DNA of 64,000 nucleotides. It comes from Fasciolopsis buskii (lineage: Eukaryota > Platyhelminthes > Trematoda > Plagiorchiida > Fasciolidae). The notes below the pieces were generated by a model. The model did not search any database. It saw only the letters and a list, made by a program, of their open reading frames with translations, and was not told the DNA's origin. The stretch covers positions 401,731 through 465,730 of the forward strand of contig LUCM01003323.1 of NCBI GenBank assembly GCA_008360955.1. The letters run 5' to 3'. Each line of letters opens with the position of its first letter. The stretch's first letter is position 1. The translations under genes were made by a program, and so were the position numbers. Below, piece by piece: positions 44,301 to 56,519 of this stretch.

Positions 44301-46345
44301 GGACAATGCCTTTGCTCATAATAGAAAATGGTGTTTATCCTACTACCACATATAAATCTGTTTGAACTTCCTCCTTTTATCCACATTCCGTTCCCCGTAA
44401 AGAAAACCTTGTCACACATGTAAATATAATACGTTCTCTCGGCCGTCATACTTTTTCAGCCACGGTGATACTACTCATAATTTTCTCGCGCAATACAATA
44501 ATGTCATCAGAACTGTTATTGGTGAAATCATGTCCCAGATATTTACGTCTCGTACAATGAGAAGATAACCCCTTATGATTAAATCGGTTATTTGTTTTGA
44601 AGACACAACTTTAAAACCAGTGAATTGGACTGTTGTCTTAAGTGTTGGATACTGAGTGGTTACCACTATAAAATTGGATGTTTTGTCAAATCACAGATGC
44701 CATGTTTACCCGCAGGCAGCTCAGAGGGGCACAGTCGTCGCAAGGACGCACTCTAGAGGACAGTTAACACTTGCTCTCCTTCGGACAGCAAACCACTTTC
44801 GCAAATATCAAGTGTTTAGAATCAGAAATAAGTTACGAAAAACCATGACGGTGGAGTTTTCAGGATGACCTTTAAAACGTAAACGTCGAAAAGATATGTG
44901 AAATCCCTGGAATATGAAGGCCATGTGATCGGGACTGTTGCAATAGACTGACTTTTCAGTCATTCGACCATCTGTGTACTTTTTGTGAACAAAGCGCCAC
45001 GTGCTAAGAAACAGTTAGTAATGGCAAATCTGTTCGCTTTGGGCCGGATCATTCTTTGCGAAATGCACCGACAACCATGAATGGGAGGCCCAGTAACGGA
45101 TTAATTCTATCTCGAGGAGCATCACAACAACCGTGAGTGACGATTGGACCCACACGTTACCATTGGTGATAATGGTGTGTTCAAATCATCGACGGAGGCC
45201 AGTATCCGACGGAAGCTTACTTGGGGCTTAAAGTCTTTATTAATGGAGGAAACCGAATTTCCGAAAATATAATATGCCAAGGTGTGGTGTCAAGTTTCAC
45301 AACAGATGCGACAACGAGGTCACTAAATAAACCGACCGCGGTTGTCTGCAATCTATATGGGAAAGAAGCAGTGCAAATCATCGGCTTATTCTATTCCTGA
45401 GCAATCACAGACCCAAAATGGAAGATGATTTGCGATTTCCAAGTCAATCTGCGCATCAAACAGAGTACTCGTCCTTGGAATAGCTACCTGCAGACATGAT
45501 GTTTTCAGTGACAAAATATCTCCAAACGTTCTTCCTCGGAACTTATAACAAGCAGTCACATTATGGAATTAGATTCATGCATGAAGAACTTTGTCAATAA
45601 CGCTCTGCAGACTGACGGCAACTAGCAGACAGGTGTGGATGATTTGCACCATACGAAATTCCACGCGTTTGTCGAGTTATCAGACAGTAATCGGTGGAAA
45701 GCTTCGCAGGCTGAATCTATAGCAAACTGAGATGGCATCTGGGCAGAAAAAATGAGAAATTTAATGTCTTTTTATCTTTTAATAAATTATGCAGCAAGAA
45801 GTAATGAAAGGGCACCATTTGTAGTCGGAATTAATCTAAGTAAACGACTAATGGGAAGTTGTGTTCAGCATCAAGAGTAAGGTTCATATTAACCAAGCAT
45901 TCTGACCCAACTGGCTCTAAACAGGTTCTCTGCCTGGTTCTGCTGACCACCTGTCCAGTGCACCAAACAAATATCAACATCTTGGGATAGGCCATGATTA
46001 TTGATCCAGTCTAGTAAAACTGTCAGGAGCTCAACGCGGATCATATAGTTACGATGTATTTTTTCGTCATTTACGATTATGCAATCCAAATTATTTTCTT
46101 CTTTTGATTGTCAACATAAACATTTGTCCGCCGTTATTATATCTTTCTCTAAATTCAGAACCTGGTGTATCGCTCATTGCCGTTTTTCACCGTAGTCCAT
46201 TTCTAAGCAGTAACCGTTTGCGCGATAGTTCGTCGGATTCGTCGATTTTCCATCCACATCAACTTAACAATTTGTGATGCTCTCGACCACTGAGCTGACC
46301 TCGTAACGTATTCTACCCATCGTGAACATTGTTCGGTTAGATTTG
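41341..46345. other. No supported gene
   Basis: Only short open frames without paired splice sites. Nothing recognised as a mobile element. Confidence 0.3.
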
Positions 46346-46504
46346 TCATTTGGTCCCATCCTGGTATTTTTTCCCGCATTTTTCAGTCAATTTGCTTTCG
46401 GTCCAATGGCTCCTATAAGTCCAACCTTTGTTCTTTAGGCTAAATCTCGACCTTTGCCCCGGGGATGCCGGCGAGCTGTCCACCTGAAGACGTTGGGCTA
46501 TTTC
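46346..46504 (-). CDS. Possible terminal exon (52 codons)
   Basis: Acceptor AGAACTATCTATTTCAG|GAA, then EIAQRLQVDSSPASPGQRSR, FSLKNKGWTYRSHWTESKLT, EKCGKKYQDGTK and TGA. Basic and polar, richer in G and C than its surroundings. No AATAAA close behind. A donor-like CAG|GTGGAC inside is less convincing. Function unknown. Confidence 0.3.
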   Translation of the reverse strand, partial: EIAQRLQVDSSPASPGQRSRFSLKNKGWTYRSHWTESKLTEKCGKKYQDGTK

Positions 46505-49500
46505 CTGAAATAGATAGTTCTTATTTAGATTATGGTAACACAATTGTACCGATAGAGTCAAATAGGCTGACTTATTTTGGTTGCCTAATTCATTGTGGTA
46601 AAATGTATACGTAAGTGTGCACATCCGGAAACCAGACGATGTAGAACTTTTCTGCCAGCTGTTAAGTTTACCCATTACAGATTTACATATTTAGAAGCCG
46701 ATTTTCGTGCTTTCAAAGTGGAACGTTGACTTCTTTGTGAAATATCACAGGGCTAGCTCGGAGAATTGACCCCGAGGCCACCTGCGTGCACGTCCCAGTT
46801 CCTATCCCTATTATTGTGTGAAGTTTTGTTGTGCATATAATCGGCGGAGGTGAGTGAGAAATAGTTGAAAATAATCTGCAGGTTTCCTCATGCCGGTTGT
46901 CTGGCCTTCATCACGTTGCGTTCTATCGGGAAACAGCATAAGACAGTTTGGATGTTGTCTTCAACGCAGTTAATCCTTCCACTCGGCTCAATAGGAAGTT
47001 AGCAATGGAACACGCGGCGCGCGCGTTGCGTTTAATGGAAAAGTTTTCCAATACGAGAGAGATTCGGCGATATCCTTGGTTTAATTCCAACGGGCTGGTG
47101 ACAGTGAGGGACTTTAACAGTGGAAGCTGAGGATACGAGCGAGTGCCAAAAGGGCTAGACAACTTGGGTTCAGTTCGATGAGTCATGCCTCAGTAAGGAC
47201 AAGCTCGTTTGCACTCAGATGAATGACGCACGCTCCAAAATACCTAAGCCACACCAAACTAGGACGAAGGAGGTGGCAACCGTTTGTCCTAATTTTAGGA
47301 CAAAGCTCAGAAGCGAACGTGGCGACTATCGAAATAGACCAAGACACGATATGCCCAAGGGACGGTGGGTCGTCGGTCAACGAGCGCCATCGTGCGTGGA
47401 CCTACATAAATGGTGACTACGATGAATGAAAGTGACCCTCGTGTTGACTGGTCAAATGCCAGTTTGTTTGATCACCCCTTATTGTGCGGAATAGGAGTGA
47501 ACTGGAGTCAAGACGACCGACTGAAGCAGCCAGAGTTAGCGACAGCCGTAAGCATATTTTAAAACATTTGTACGAAAGCTTACGTTGACGGATGGTTGCG
47601 GTGTTGTTCGTGTGAAAAATTTAGTGCACGGACATGCAGCGTTGCGACCACTAGAACAAAAAAATTCGTTCGAATTTTTGTCTTCGTCTCATTTAGTATG
47701 CTTTATTTAGTTCATTTAAATTGCTAGGTTATTTTGGGGGAGGCCACTGCAGTGGGTACCTCCTCTGGCATGCAATGGTAGTGAACGACAGTAGGATGGT
47801 TTTTCTTTTACCTTTCAATATTGCATGAAATCGGGGCAAATTACCGCTGCGCTTCCAATGCCATGAAGGACACTTTGTCTCAACAGGTAACGCCAAAACG
47901 ATAGCTGTAGACCGAAAACGGTAGAGGTTGAGAATTGTCGTTTAATGCAAGATCTCTTTATGAGATCTGCTTTGATTACCCTATTCCCTCGGATACTTCG
48001 TCTTACTAAGGAATTCGATGATGCTGGAAGACGTCGCACTGTTAAGGAACACGACGACCGCGATTGTGATAACCGCCCCATTTCGAGCCACTACTACTTA
48101 ATTATGAGCATGGAATTTCGTGACCGTTGGTCTTCCTTCCGTCCCCTTTAAAATGCTGGTACGCTGGACTTCTTTCTTTTACGCAACCCTAGTTCGATAT
48201 TTATGCCCTTGGAATCGGCATCAGTTTCACATTAAGCTCAAGATACGTTGCACGGATCCCACTAGTCGACAGATCATTTTTACTGTGGTGTACCACGAAG
48301 ACAGCTAAGGTTGGATGGCAATTAGATTGCACTTAATAATGGCTTTCTCATTAAGCAAAACAGTAATTCAGTGAATTACCTGAGTCCCACAAGCGTCCAG
48401 ACTGCAAAGCCGGTCACGTATGTTCGTGTTTCAAGTGACACAAATTAATCTTTACCATTGTTACTAGACGGTACTTCCTCGATCAAACATGCGCTGCTGT
48501 TCGTTGAAGATACCAATTAATCACCCACTTGTATTACGTAGTCCCATTGCAACAGACGTCATTTTGCTGCTTGTTTCCCCAACTATCCACAGTCTACATC
48601 ATATGCAACCACAATCAACAGGAAAGCAACGTACTCTTTGACTTCATTTATATCTCCATACCATCAAACAAGCACGCGTCATTATATGCCGCTTGTGATA
48701 AGGGAGCTAGCGAGCCAGTTATTTCAATTGATCAACTGAGCGATAATACCCCCTGACGAGGTCAGTTAGCAATGATAAGCAATTTAGCCAGCGGACTGAC
48801 TAATTAACGAGTGCTCAACAAACAACGATCCAAGTGATCTGTTTTGTTCTAATAAACGAATTCCAATACGTGCTGAACTTGGTCCTTGTTCTCCCTAGAG
48901 TTAGATAGAGGTGGTGTTATAGTTTCGACAATTAGCATGCATTAACCAATGACGGGTCAATACCAGCGTAGGCATCATTTATTCTTTCCATGTCTTTTGC
49001 AACAGTAACGGGGTGATAGCGTTGAGGAAATACGAAAAAAGTAAAATATTCTGTCTAGGGATTTACATTTACGCATAATTCCTGACTTCCTTTCAGCGCG
49101 GTTAACATCGGATTTCACATTGTTTCATACCAACTACAGTCTAACAGAGCGAGAGATTCAGCATCACCGTTGTTGATAACGAGATATTCGCGTTTCCAAG
49201 TCAATCGCATTTGCACACGTTTCTCTTATACTTCTAGCACTGTCAACTACTAAATTATATTACATTAACAATTAAAATGCATCTGCATTCAAGTTCCATA
49301 ACCACGAGCAACCACGAATAATTTGTCGAAATTGGTAAACAATATTCTATAAATTCCAAAAGTACGCCGGTGACTTAATGGCTTTCCCAAAGCTAACTCT
49401 GCGTTTTACGTTACTGATGAAGACGTATGGCCATTTACACAGAAGGAATCAGTATTAAGATTAAAAAATCGGCATTTGCCGCACCATATTATTTCTCCAA

Positions 49501-51960
49501 AGGAAAGAGCTTCAGCTGTCTTTTACTAAAAACAGATAACAGTTTATATTAGTTTACATTGTCATAAGTCTATTTCCAATTTCATTGGATATGTTGTCGT
49601 TGCGTTTGAGTCAGTTTATTGAGTCCTTCTCACTTTTCACTTTTCGATTTTAACAACTTTTAAGCAAACCGCATCCAGGAGGGAACGCGATTTATTTTCG
49701 TGCGGCAGATTTTGCTATGTTGTCACTGATCGCTGGTGGATGACGAGCATTTCAATATATCGGGACAGTTCACCTCCAGGGCAGGGGAGGAGTGCACATG
49801 TTCGGATCAGAAAGGTAAGAAAGCGAGGACTCCGTGAGACGGAGCTCAATAAGTGAAAACGTCAAAATGGTAAATTCACTAAATGGTAGCACAAGGTCTC
49901 GCACTACAGCATCTCAGTATTCAAGTACCCGCAAATCATGACCATTTTGAGAGGGGGTAAATGGCAAATATATCAGGGCCTGTCAACTTGCAGCTCACCC
50001 CAACGATCACACAGGATCGTACACCGACAGTTTTGATATAGATACTGCACGGATTAGTAGCACGCGAACGAACAACTAGCATTCACAGGACAACAAGAAC
50101 AGCAATGTAATATTCGTCTCGTGATGCAGACTTGTCGGGGGTCACACACCTGGCGCCGGCATTCAACGTCCTGTCCTCAGTACATCAAAACGGTCTTCTA
50201 GTGTTTTCGTAATCGGCCGAATTGTGTACTTCGAGGTCATCTTAGAACACCACGTATCGAGGACCTCAAAAGTGTGAGGAAATGGAGACTGACTGACAGT
50301 CGTCTACTTTAAAAGCCCAAGGTTTGTATAGTTTTCCTTCCATTGTAAAATGTACGCGGGACAGTGATTTTCAATTGGGTTCACAAATGCCACTATCTTG
50401 AATGGATAGCACAAAATGAAAAATGATCTTATCCGAAACCCCAGTAAACGAATCAGCCGGCATCAACACTTACACAATCAAATACAATGCGGTACCGCAA
50501 AAACTACAAGTAAAAGCATCAATACCCTTCTATTTTTTGCTGCAGACCAAACTCCATGATGCGTTAAAACAGACTGTGTACTTGCATTCACAGTCATTAG
50601 CATTTGACGCCGGTATCCTTGTATTTTGTTGAATAACTAACGCATTTCATTCAAGAGCATTGGAAGCATCATCACGTTTTTATTCCTTATTCATTGTGTG
50701 CGCTTCTGCCACGTTTTGGCCTATGGATTCTTGTTCTTCCGTTATTGATGCCTACCTCCGCTTCGATTCCCAAAGAACTGACAAATACGCATAACATTAC
50801 TAGTGTTAATCTTGCATGCAACTACTTTATGCCTGTAGCTAGACTACATATTAAAAGCTGTGAAATCTGAACGAAGTCAGAAAATCAGGTAAACAGAAAT
50901 AAGCACACATGAGGTATACCCAAATAATGGATGAGCTAAAGAGTTTATACACATTAAGATAGATTATCAGCTATGGAACTGTTCATTAAAATGGAAATAA
51001 GCAATAGAGAAAGTGAATGAAAGAATTGTGGAGATAAACGAGCTTTCAAGTACTAAAACCCCTCTGCTTGTGAGATTAAAACTCTGCTCTCCAAAGTTGC
51101 ATATTCAAACGAGTCAAACCATAAGTCAGCAGGACCGCCATTGCTTGATTATTTTCTTGAATGGTCAAATTATGGGACCAAGCTCAGTGTTCAGGTAGCG
51201 GAACCCGTGGGAAGCTGTGGAGAGTTTAAAAGGGAAACAACTAAGCGGTAGTTGGGAAATACTAGATAACTCATAGTAAACTAAAATGTCCAGACCAGTT
51301 TTAGGACCATCCAGTTATAGTGCCGAGATCCGTGGCAGTTGCCCGCATCTCTAACCAGCCCGACTGTCCATGTATGCTTGGTCCAAATGAACTACCTCAT
51401 CTACGGAGTGCCAGCGATTTTTGGCGGCCTGAATGCAAACCAAGTACGAGTTACGGAAACTCAGTTCGCTGCGCAGATTAAAATGTATCCTTTGGTTCGC
51501 AAACTAATGAGACGTTATGCATCAAAGGGTAATATAGAAAATAAAAAACAGTAGTAGTATGAGCGACTGTATTACTAACTCCTCCTATTCACACTGTATT
51601 TCTATGTGTCACTATAATACAGATGCTAATGCGCCTTATACGAATATGCTACAGTACTTTGCATGTTGCGTTTGTATTCTAATTCCTTACTGGACTGTGC
51701 GGGATTATTGTACTCCAACAAACACGACCACATTTGGGGTCCCGGACGGAAATCTTATGAAGCATTCGACCAAATTAGAACCATCGGATACTGTTTGCAT
51801 TGCCAAAGAATGTAAAGGGTAACAGAAATATTTGAAATCCAAAAAAGATGAAGGCGTTCCCTTGCATGTTATTTATTTCATTTTTAGCATCTGAAATAAA
51901 GACGTCATAAGAAAAACTAAAGGAACTACTGTTGGGCAATTCTAGGCCCGTGAATTTCAT
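46505..51960. other. No supported gene
   Basis: A tRNA-like relic may lie at 46750-46810 (CACGTCCCAGTTC resembles the region after box B of the SINE at 53838). Open frames at 47183-47430, 47815-48151, 50423-50632 and 51339-51822 show no splice support. Confidence 0.3.
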
Positions 51961-52018
51961 TCCCGCTAAGATATGAAAATTCCATACGCTGGCCTGTGCA
52001 GAGAATCAGTCTGTTCGC

Positions 52019-52137
52019 AGTTTCATCCTGGCGCTGCAGACACAGGCCTCGAAATGTAACTATGGCCCGCAGCTGGATGATCAATTTCGAGATCGTTCAG
52101 TTGGTGGAATAAACACGGCAGAACTTCAGCCAGGATA
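52019..52137 (+). pseudogene. Gypsy gag fragment
   Basis: 39 codons reading SFILALQTQASKCNYGPQLD then DQFRDRSVGGINTAELQ before a stop; the LxTxAxxCNYG...LxDxxRDRxVxGI pattern is that of Gypsy-type gag capsid proteins. Upstream gag is not recognisable. Confidence 0.6.
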
Positions 52138-52356
52138 GCTGCTTCTTCAAGACCTGTACACAAGTCTGGCGAACAATATCGGGATGTCAATGCAGCAACA
52201 ACTTCACCGACTGATCAGATTTTGTTCATTTCTTTCAAATCTAGCAGACGAATCCAGATAAAGACTCCCCAAACATTCCAAAATGTTAACAGTTATCTCT
52301 CCGTTAAACCAAGGAGGCCAGTTGTTTCTCACAATGCAAACCAGAAACAATTCGGT

Positions 52357-52453
52357 AAATGTGCTTTATGTTCACTCTCGATTTTCGTGTCCAGACTGAC
52401 AATCAAAAGTGCTTTTCCTTCGGTAAGATTGGCTACACAAAAATTACCTGTAG
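52357..52453 (+). pseudogene. Gypsy gag zinc knuckles (two, decayed)
   Basis: First knuckle keeps CALC then loses its His and last Cys. Second reads CFSFGKIGYTKITC in a shifted frame: the CX2CX4HX4C spacing is intact but the second Cys is now Phe and the His is Tyr. Confidence 0.55.
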
Positions 52454-52532
52454 CATGTATGAGGCTCGTTGAATGACTATTGACTAGTGTTCAAACCAGG
52501 ACTCCACAAACGATGAATTTTTCACACTCGCC

Positions 52533-52793
52533 TTGTACGTTTTATGTGATAATTCATCTCACTTGATGAAGTCGTTAGTTACCCCGGGTGGTATTTCTCA
52601 CTCTTTTATTATTGACACAGGCAGTGCTGAGTCGATTAGTCCCAGCACCGGTTTGTTGTTCTTTCGTTCTGTGGCCCATATTAGGTCAAAATGTAGAACG
52701 ATTCGCGGTATCTCTGGTCATTCTTTGTCCATTCTTAGATCCTACTTAATTCCTATTTGTGTGCGTGATTCTTTTGCAGTTCATTGGGTTTAG
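52533..52793 (+). pseudogene. Gypsy aspartic protease
   Basis: Open 86 codons containing the retropepsin active site FIIDTGSAESIS (about 52603-52638), then a hydrophobic stretch TIRGISGHSLSILRSYLIPI. The frame ends without joining the reverse transcriptase. Confidence 0.7.
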
Positions 52794-53026
52794 ATTCGAG
52801 CCCGTCAGTATCGTGACTGAATGTTCTCTGTAAATTACATGTAAACGTTTCTTTACTTACAGTTCACTATGATGTATCCCATGTTCGAAATTTTGTTCTT
52901 AAGCACTCCAACTTCACTGGCGTAATGAATCTAACTCCTGTTTCTGGTGATCCTATGTTTCTCAAGAGGTTTATCATGCCGTATGATCTACGCTGAACGC
53001 TACAAACCATGTGCTAAAAGAGACTG

Positions 53027-53640
53027 ACTACGCCCGTTGGATCTTCAAATTGGGCCGCGCCTTTTGTGCGTCCGCTGAAGACTGAAGGTAAAAACCCACG
53101 AACCTATGGTGACTATCGGTTGACTTTAAATAAGAAATTACTTCAGCAAAAATGTCTCCCATTTTTTATCGATCAGCCGGTTCAAAAGTATTTTCGAAGG
53201 TTCATTTGAAAGGTGCCTGTTTATAATCCCCACCTGAGAGTGCTTCCAGTTTGTTGACAGTTATAAATGTCCCATTTGGTCTTCATAAATAAGATTTTTT
53301 CTTTTTTTGGTTTGCATTTATCCTTTGCAGCTTGTCAGCGGTCCCTCGGTTCTATCATTGCCGGAACTTGAGGGCGCTGCTTCTTATCTTGTTGACACAA
53401 TGGTTCATGTCTCGTCTAAAGCGATATAGGATTCTCGTTTGTGCCGTCTACTCAAAATGTTCGTTCAGTTTAATGTTGCCACCAATCCTGTAAATTTGTG
53501 TTCAGTGTTGATTAGCTCTACTGTTTTGGATATAAAATCAGTTCTACTGGGATTTTACCGGATCGCAAGCGACTGTCACCTTTAGTTGATGTCCCCTTGG
53601 TGACGTTCATGCACTTCATTCAATTTTAGGTTTTCTATTA
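53027..53640 (+). pseudogene. Gypsy reverse transcriptase
   Basis: Pieces in three frames: SSNWAAPFVRPLKTEGKNP and YGDYRLTLNKKLLQQK (about 53040-53150), ASSLLTVINVPFGLHK (about 53240-53290), the catalytic box relic AASYLVDTMVHVS with YLDD changed to YLVD (about 53385), and the thumb-side SSTGILPDRKRLSPLVDVP (about 53545-53600). Stops and shifts show an inactive relic. Confidence 0.75.
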
Positions 53641-53837
53641 TATTACTTTCGACTTTTCGCAAAATTTTCACAAAAAGCCAGTTGCTTGTTTGGCTTTCTT
53701 TCTGACAAATGCTTTTGATGACTTTCACTTCATAAAAATGCACCAAGAGATCTTTGATCCTTTCTTCAATCGGATGTTATTTTTAAATCCTTTTTATGCA
53801 TTATTAATAGGTGATTGAGTGTTTTCATGAAATAATT

Positions 53838-54005
53838 CACCATGGCCAAGGGGTTCGACTCAAAATCGTTCCTCCCGGGTTCGCGTCCCAGTTCAGGCGC
53901 GGTGGATATGCACTGTTGACGATTCCTAACAAGGATGAAACAGCTGTAAAATGCGCTCCCATAGTTTCTTAATGGTGAGTTGAGCGGTGATATCACATTG
54001 TAAAT
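53838..54005 (+). mobile_element. Sm-alpha-like SINE with decayed hammerhead motif
   Basis: tRNA-like head 53838-53904: ends CACCATG and CGCGGTG pair at 6 of 7 positions, box A TGGCCAAGGGG, box B GGTTCGCGTCC. The hammerhead-like core follows at once. This layout, a polymerase III promoter then a ribozyme, is that of the schistosome Sm-alpha repeat (established knowledge). It has inserted in the Gypsy element between its reverse transcriptase and RNase H parts. Confidence 0.6.
53910..53954 (+). ncRNA. Hammerhead ribozyme relic
   Basis: Stem I arms GCACTG (53910-53915) and AAATGC (53949-53954) keep 4 of 6 pairs. The core TTGACGA (53916-53922) equals CUGANGA with its first C lost. Stem II TTCC/GGAT has three pairs around TAACAA. 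GAAA at 53937-53940 is intact. Stem III is two pairs with a four-base loop, and the cleavage triplet would be GTA ending at 53948. The lost core C and the weak stem I make activity unlikely. Confidence 0.55.
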
Positions 54006-54149
54006 TATTTCATGAAATCCTTCTTACCGATCGATCTCTTTGGTTTGGTTGCATATTTGTCTCCCAGAGATATTGTTGCAATTTTCTAGAACAAAGTGGG
54101 TGACCTTTAATTTGCATTTCAAGGAAGCCTACCAAAGCAGAATTGGGAT

Positions 54150-54425
54150 ATTCTCAAACACAAATGGAGGTGTTAGCTGTCTATTGGCCACCTCAAATGC
54201 TTGCACAAGTTTTTTGCGGGATATGATTTACTATAATCACTGACCATGAAGAAATAATCGTTTTGTATCACCCGACACGGTCACTAGCAAAATTCTCAGA
54301 CGCAATATTTCAGCATTGATGCATCGCATTAATTTTCTATGAAAACAATATCATCCAACGAAGTAAGAAAAACATTCTGTATGCAGATTTTCTGTCTCGC
54401 AAAGCTCAGTTTTCCGTTTTGCCCC
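54150..54425 (+). pseudogene. Gypsy RNase H
   Basis: EVLAVYWPPQMLAQVF then a stop, TIITDHEEI with the conserved TDH, YHPTRSLAKFSD, and the end motif ILYADFLSRK, which corresponds to the HADxLSR signature. One stop and shifts inside. Confidence 0.65.
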
Positions 54426-54474
54426 AGGGGTCAAACTGCCTGCTGCTACAGCCGCTTCCCACTCAGAATACCGG

Positions 54475-54828
54475 TGTTTTAAAACAGAAACAAGGAAAGA
54501 AGACTTCAGTTCTGGCCTCTTCCGCAAATCCTCGGTCGACTCTATCTGGTGCCGCTATCTTCAGTTTTCACTCATTCTCGTGAGACAAATCAAGCCGAGC
54601 AGACGAAAACGTTCGTTTATTAATCAAAATCGAATCACTTATATTGATCCGCAACGATCTACGCTCAGTGATCGAAAACTTCGTTGGATAATCAGGCTCC
54701 TCGTTATTAAATGACCTAATCAGGCGTTTTCTTTGCTCAGTTGATTGATTGAAATAACCAGCGTGACGTCACCTCAGCTGCACTGAGCTTCGATTAGGAC
54801 AATTAATTATTAATTTACTGCCCTTACA
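54475..54828 (+). mobile_element. Solo LTR, copy 1 (354 bp)
   Basis: Begins TGTTTT and ends CCCTTACA (TG...CA). It aligns over its full length with 62650-63002 (353 bp). Flanked by ACCGG before and ACCCG after, a 5-base target duplication with one change. No internal retroviral sequence between, so it is a solo LTR left by recombination. It splits the Gypsy RNase H from its integrase. Confidence 0.65.
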
Positions 54829-54889
54829 ACCCGTAAGTATTTTGGGTCTGTTATTTAGGCACTGTTTCATGGATGGAATAGAAATGAAA

Positions 54890-55640
54890 AGCAACGATTT
54901 TCGGCTTTCGTCACTCACCGAGAAAATCTCACCCTTATTCCCGATGGTCTGCCATATCTCTGTAACCGTGCTGAAGTTTCTCCGACGTTGGGGCCTTTCA
55001 TACTTTAAGACTTACATTCCTGGGCACGTGAAAGCCGATAAAATGAAGGCATTGACATGGATGACGTGTAGGTGGCCAGAATTGAATGCGGATATTGTCA
55101 TAACTGCTAAAGAATGCAGCAAATGGTTGCAAGTGGTTTCCATGACCAGTTTCTCGTTAGTTGTGGCAGTAAGTACATGCGGATTACCGTGGCCTCTTCT
55201 TGGGTAATTCTTATGCAATGGTGGTTTTTGACACTCTTTCACGGTAGCCAGAATTATGTTGGACAACCTCGCCTACATATGAATTCACATAAGGAGCTTT
55301 GTGTAAAATATTCAGCATAGAAAGTGTACCTGTTGGACTCGTTACTGATAATGGCATTTATTTTGCTGCTAAAGATCTCAGCGATTGATTGAAAAGACAT
55401 GGTTTTCGTCCTATGCCCAGTGCACTCCGTCATCCTCTATCGAAGTACCATAAGTGTTGATAAAAACCCCAAGGTAGTTCCCTCCTCAACCATTTCTAAA
55501 GTTCACTATCTCAATCTCGATTTCTCGTGACAAAGTCTCAAAAATTAAGCACCGCTTAAAAGAGTTTTATTTTCTCAAGATTCTCAATGATAATTAAAAA
55601 AAGGCAGAAAGTACTTTATTTGGCAGACTTCCCGTTTATT
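54890..55640 (+). pseudogene. Gypsy integrase
   Basis: Zinc-binding end: HVKADKMKALTWMTCRWPEL and a later KECSKW where a second Cys would be. Catalytic core: LLGNSYAMVVFDTLSR, then SIESVPVGLVTDNGIYFAAK with the conserved TDNG, and RHGFRPMPSALRHPLS. LFGRLP near 55612 matches the usual ELLFGRxPR of the C-terminal part. The frame shifts several times. Confidence 0.75.
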
Positions 55641-55700
55641 GAAATACTGCAAAATGAACCCGTTATGGTTGCCCGAGTGGTGTGATATGACAAGGAAAAT

Positions 55701-56519
55701 GCCTTCCACGATTAGGGCGTAGAACAACTTAGACATATTAGCAGTATGCTTCGAGCTCGTTTTCTCCGGTTTTAATCAGGTCTTATTTTGATGGTAAATT
55801 TTTTCAGGTGAGTTGTTGTCGGTCTTTCGAACGATGTAAATAGCCGTTGGGGTTGACCAATATTTTCCTTCTCTAAGTCTCTTTTTATAAAGTATTCCTC
55901 CCTAATTTTATCCCATTATCCCTGTTATTAGTAAATTTATCCATGTATAAAAGGTTGCATCCGTTTTATTCGCCACATCAGTACACTGTTTTGGATGCAT
56001 ATTTTGTTTAGTTCGTCCAGACAAACGATACAGTTGACGAAAGACTAACTAAACTGTTTGCTTTTAACTGAATTTGTCACACGACAAGACATAAGTAACG
56101 ATTAGTTGACGCGTGAACCTGGGTCGTGATAACTGATGAGTGCGCTAAACCAGGTTGTACGTAAGGTAACGATTTATGTTGTCCATCATTTGTTCTAGAT
56201 ATGTATAGAATAAACAGCGGCAGCTCGTTTCAAGTGAATACAATAAGTTCAGGAGTTTGGTTACTTTCACATTCGTTGTTAATTAGAGTTGGTTCCTAAG
56301 GTGTTAGTGTTATCTGTTGCCCGACAAGCAGCTGTGCAAATGTATATATCCTTGACTGTGATGCAAGTCATTTTGTGAGCGTCCCGCCAAGTTCATCCGG
56401 AATGCCTTACGGATCCGCTATCTTTGCTTGGTACACCAGAGTGATAGACAGCGGGAACTAGATACACTACGGTCTTGAAGAGTGCATACAGCGTGTTCCA
56501 ACCTCCATTTTGATGACCG
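55701..56519. other. Spacer between Gypsy and CACTA remnants
   Basis: May include the Gypsy 3' end, but no LTR pair was found. Nothing else recognised. Confidence 0.35.

Larger units (their letters stand above)
51960..55700 (+). mobile_element. Ty3/Gypsy LTR retrotransposon remnant (gag-pro-RT-RNaseH-integrase), nested insertions
   Basis: Plus-strand domains in the order of a Ty3/Gypsy element, all broken by stops and shifts: gag, two zinc knuckles, protease, reverse transcriptase, RNase H, integrase. A SINE sits between reverse transcriptase and RNase H, and a solo LTR of another family between RNase H and integrase. I could not find this element's own LTRs; the ends are approximate. Confidence 0.8.

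Noticed and set aside
52590..52650. Host retropepsin-like protease
   Set aside because: Flanked by gag zinc knuckles and reverse transcriptase pieces in Gypsy order; it is part of the element.
56100..56175. Second hammerhead-like core (CTGATGAG followed by AAAC)
   Set aside because: No stem II can form between the two boxes and GAAA is missing.
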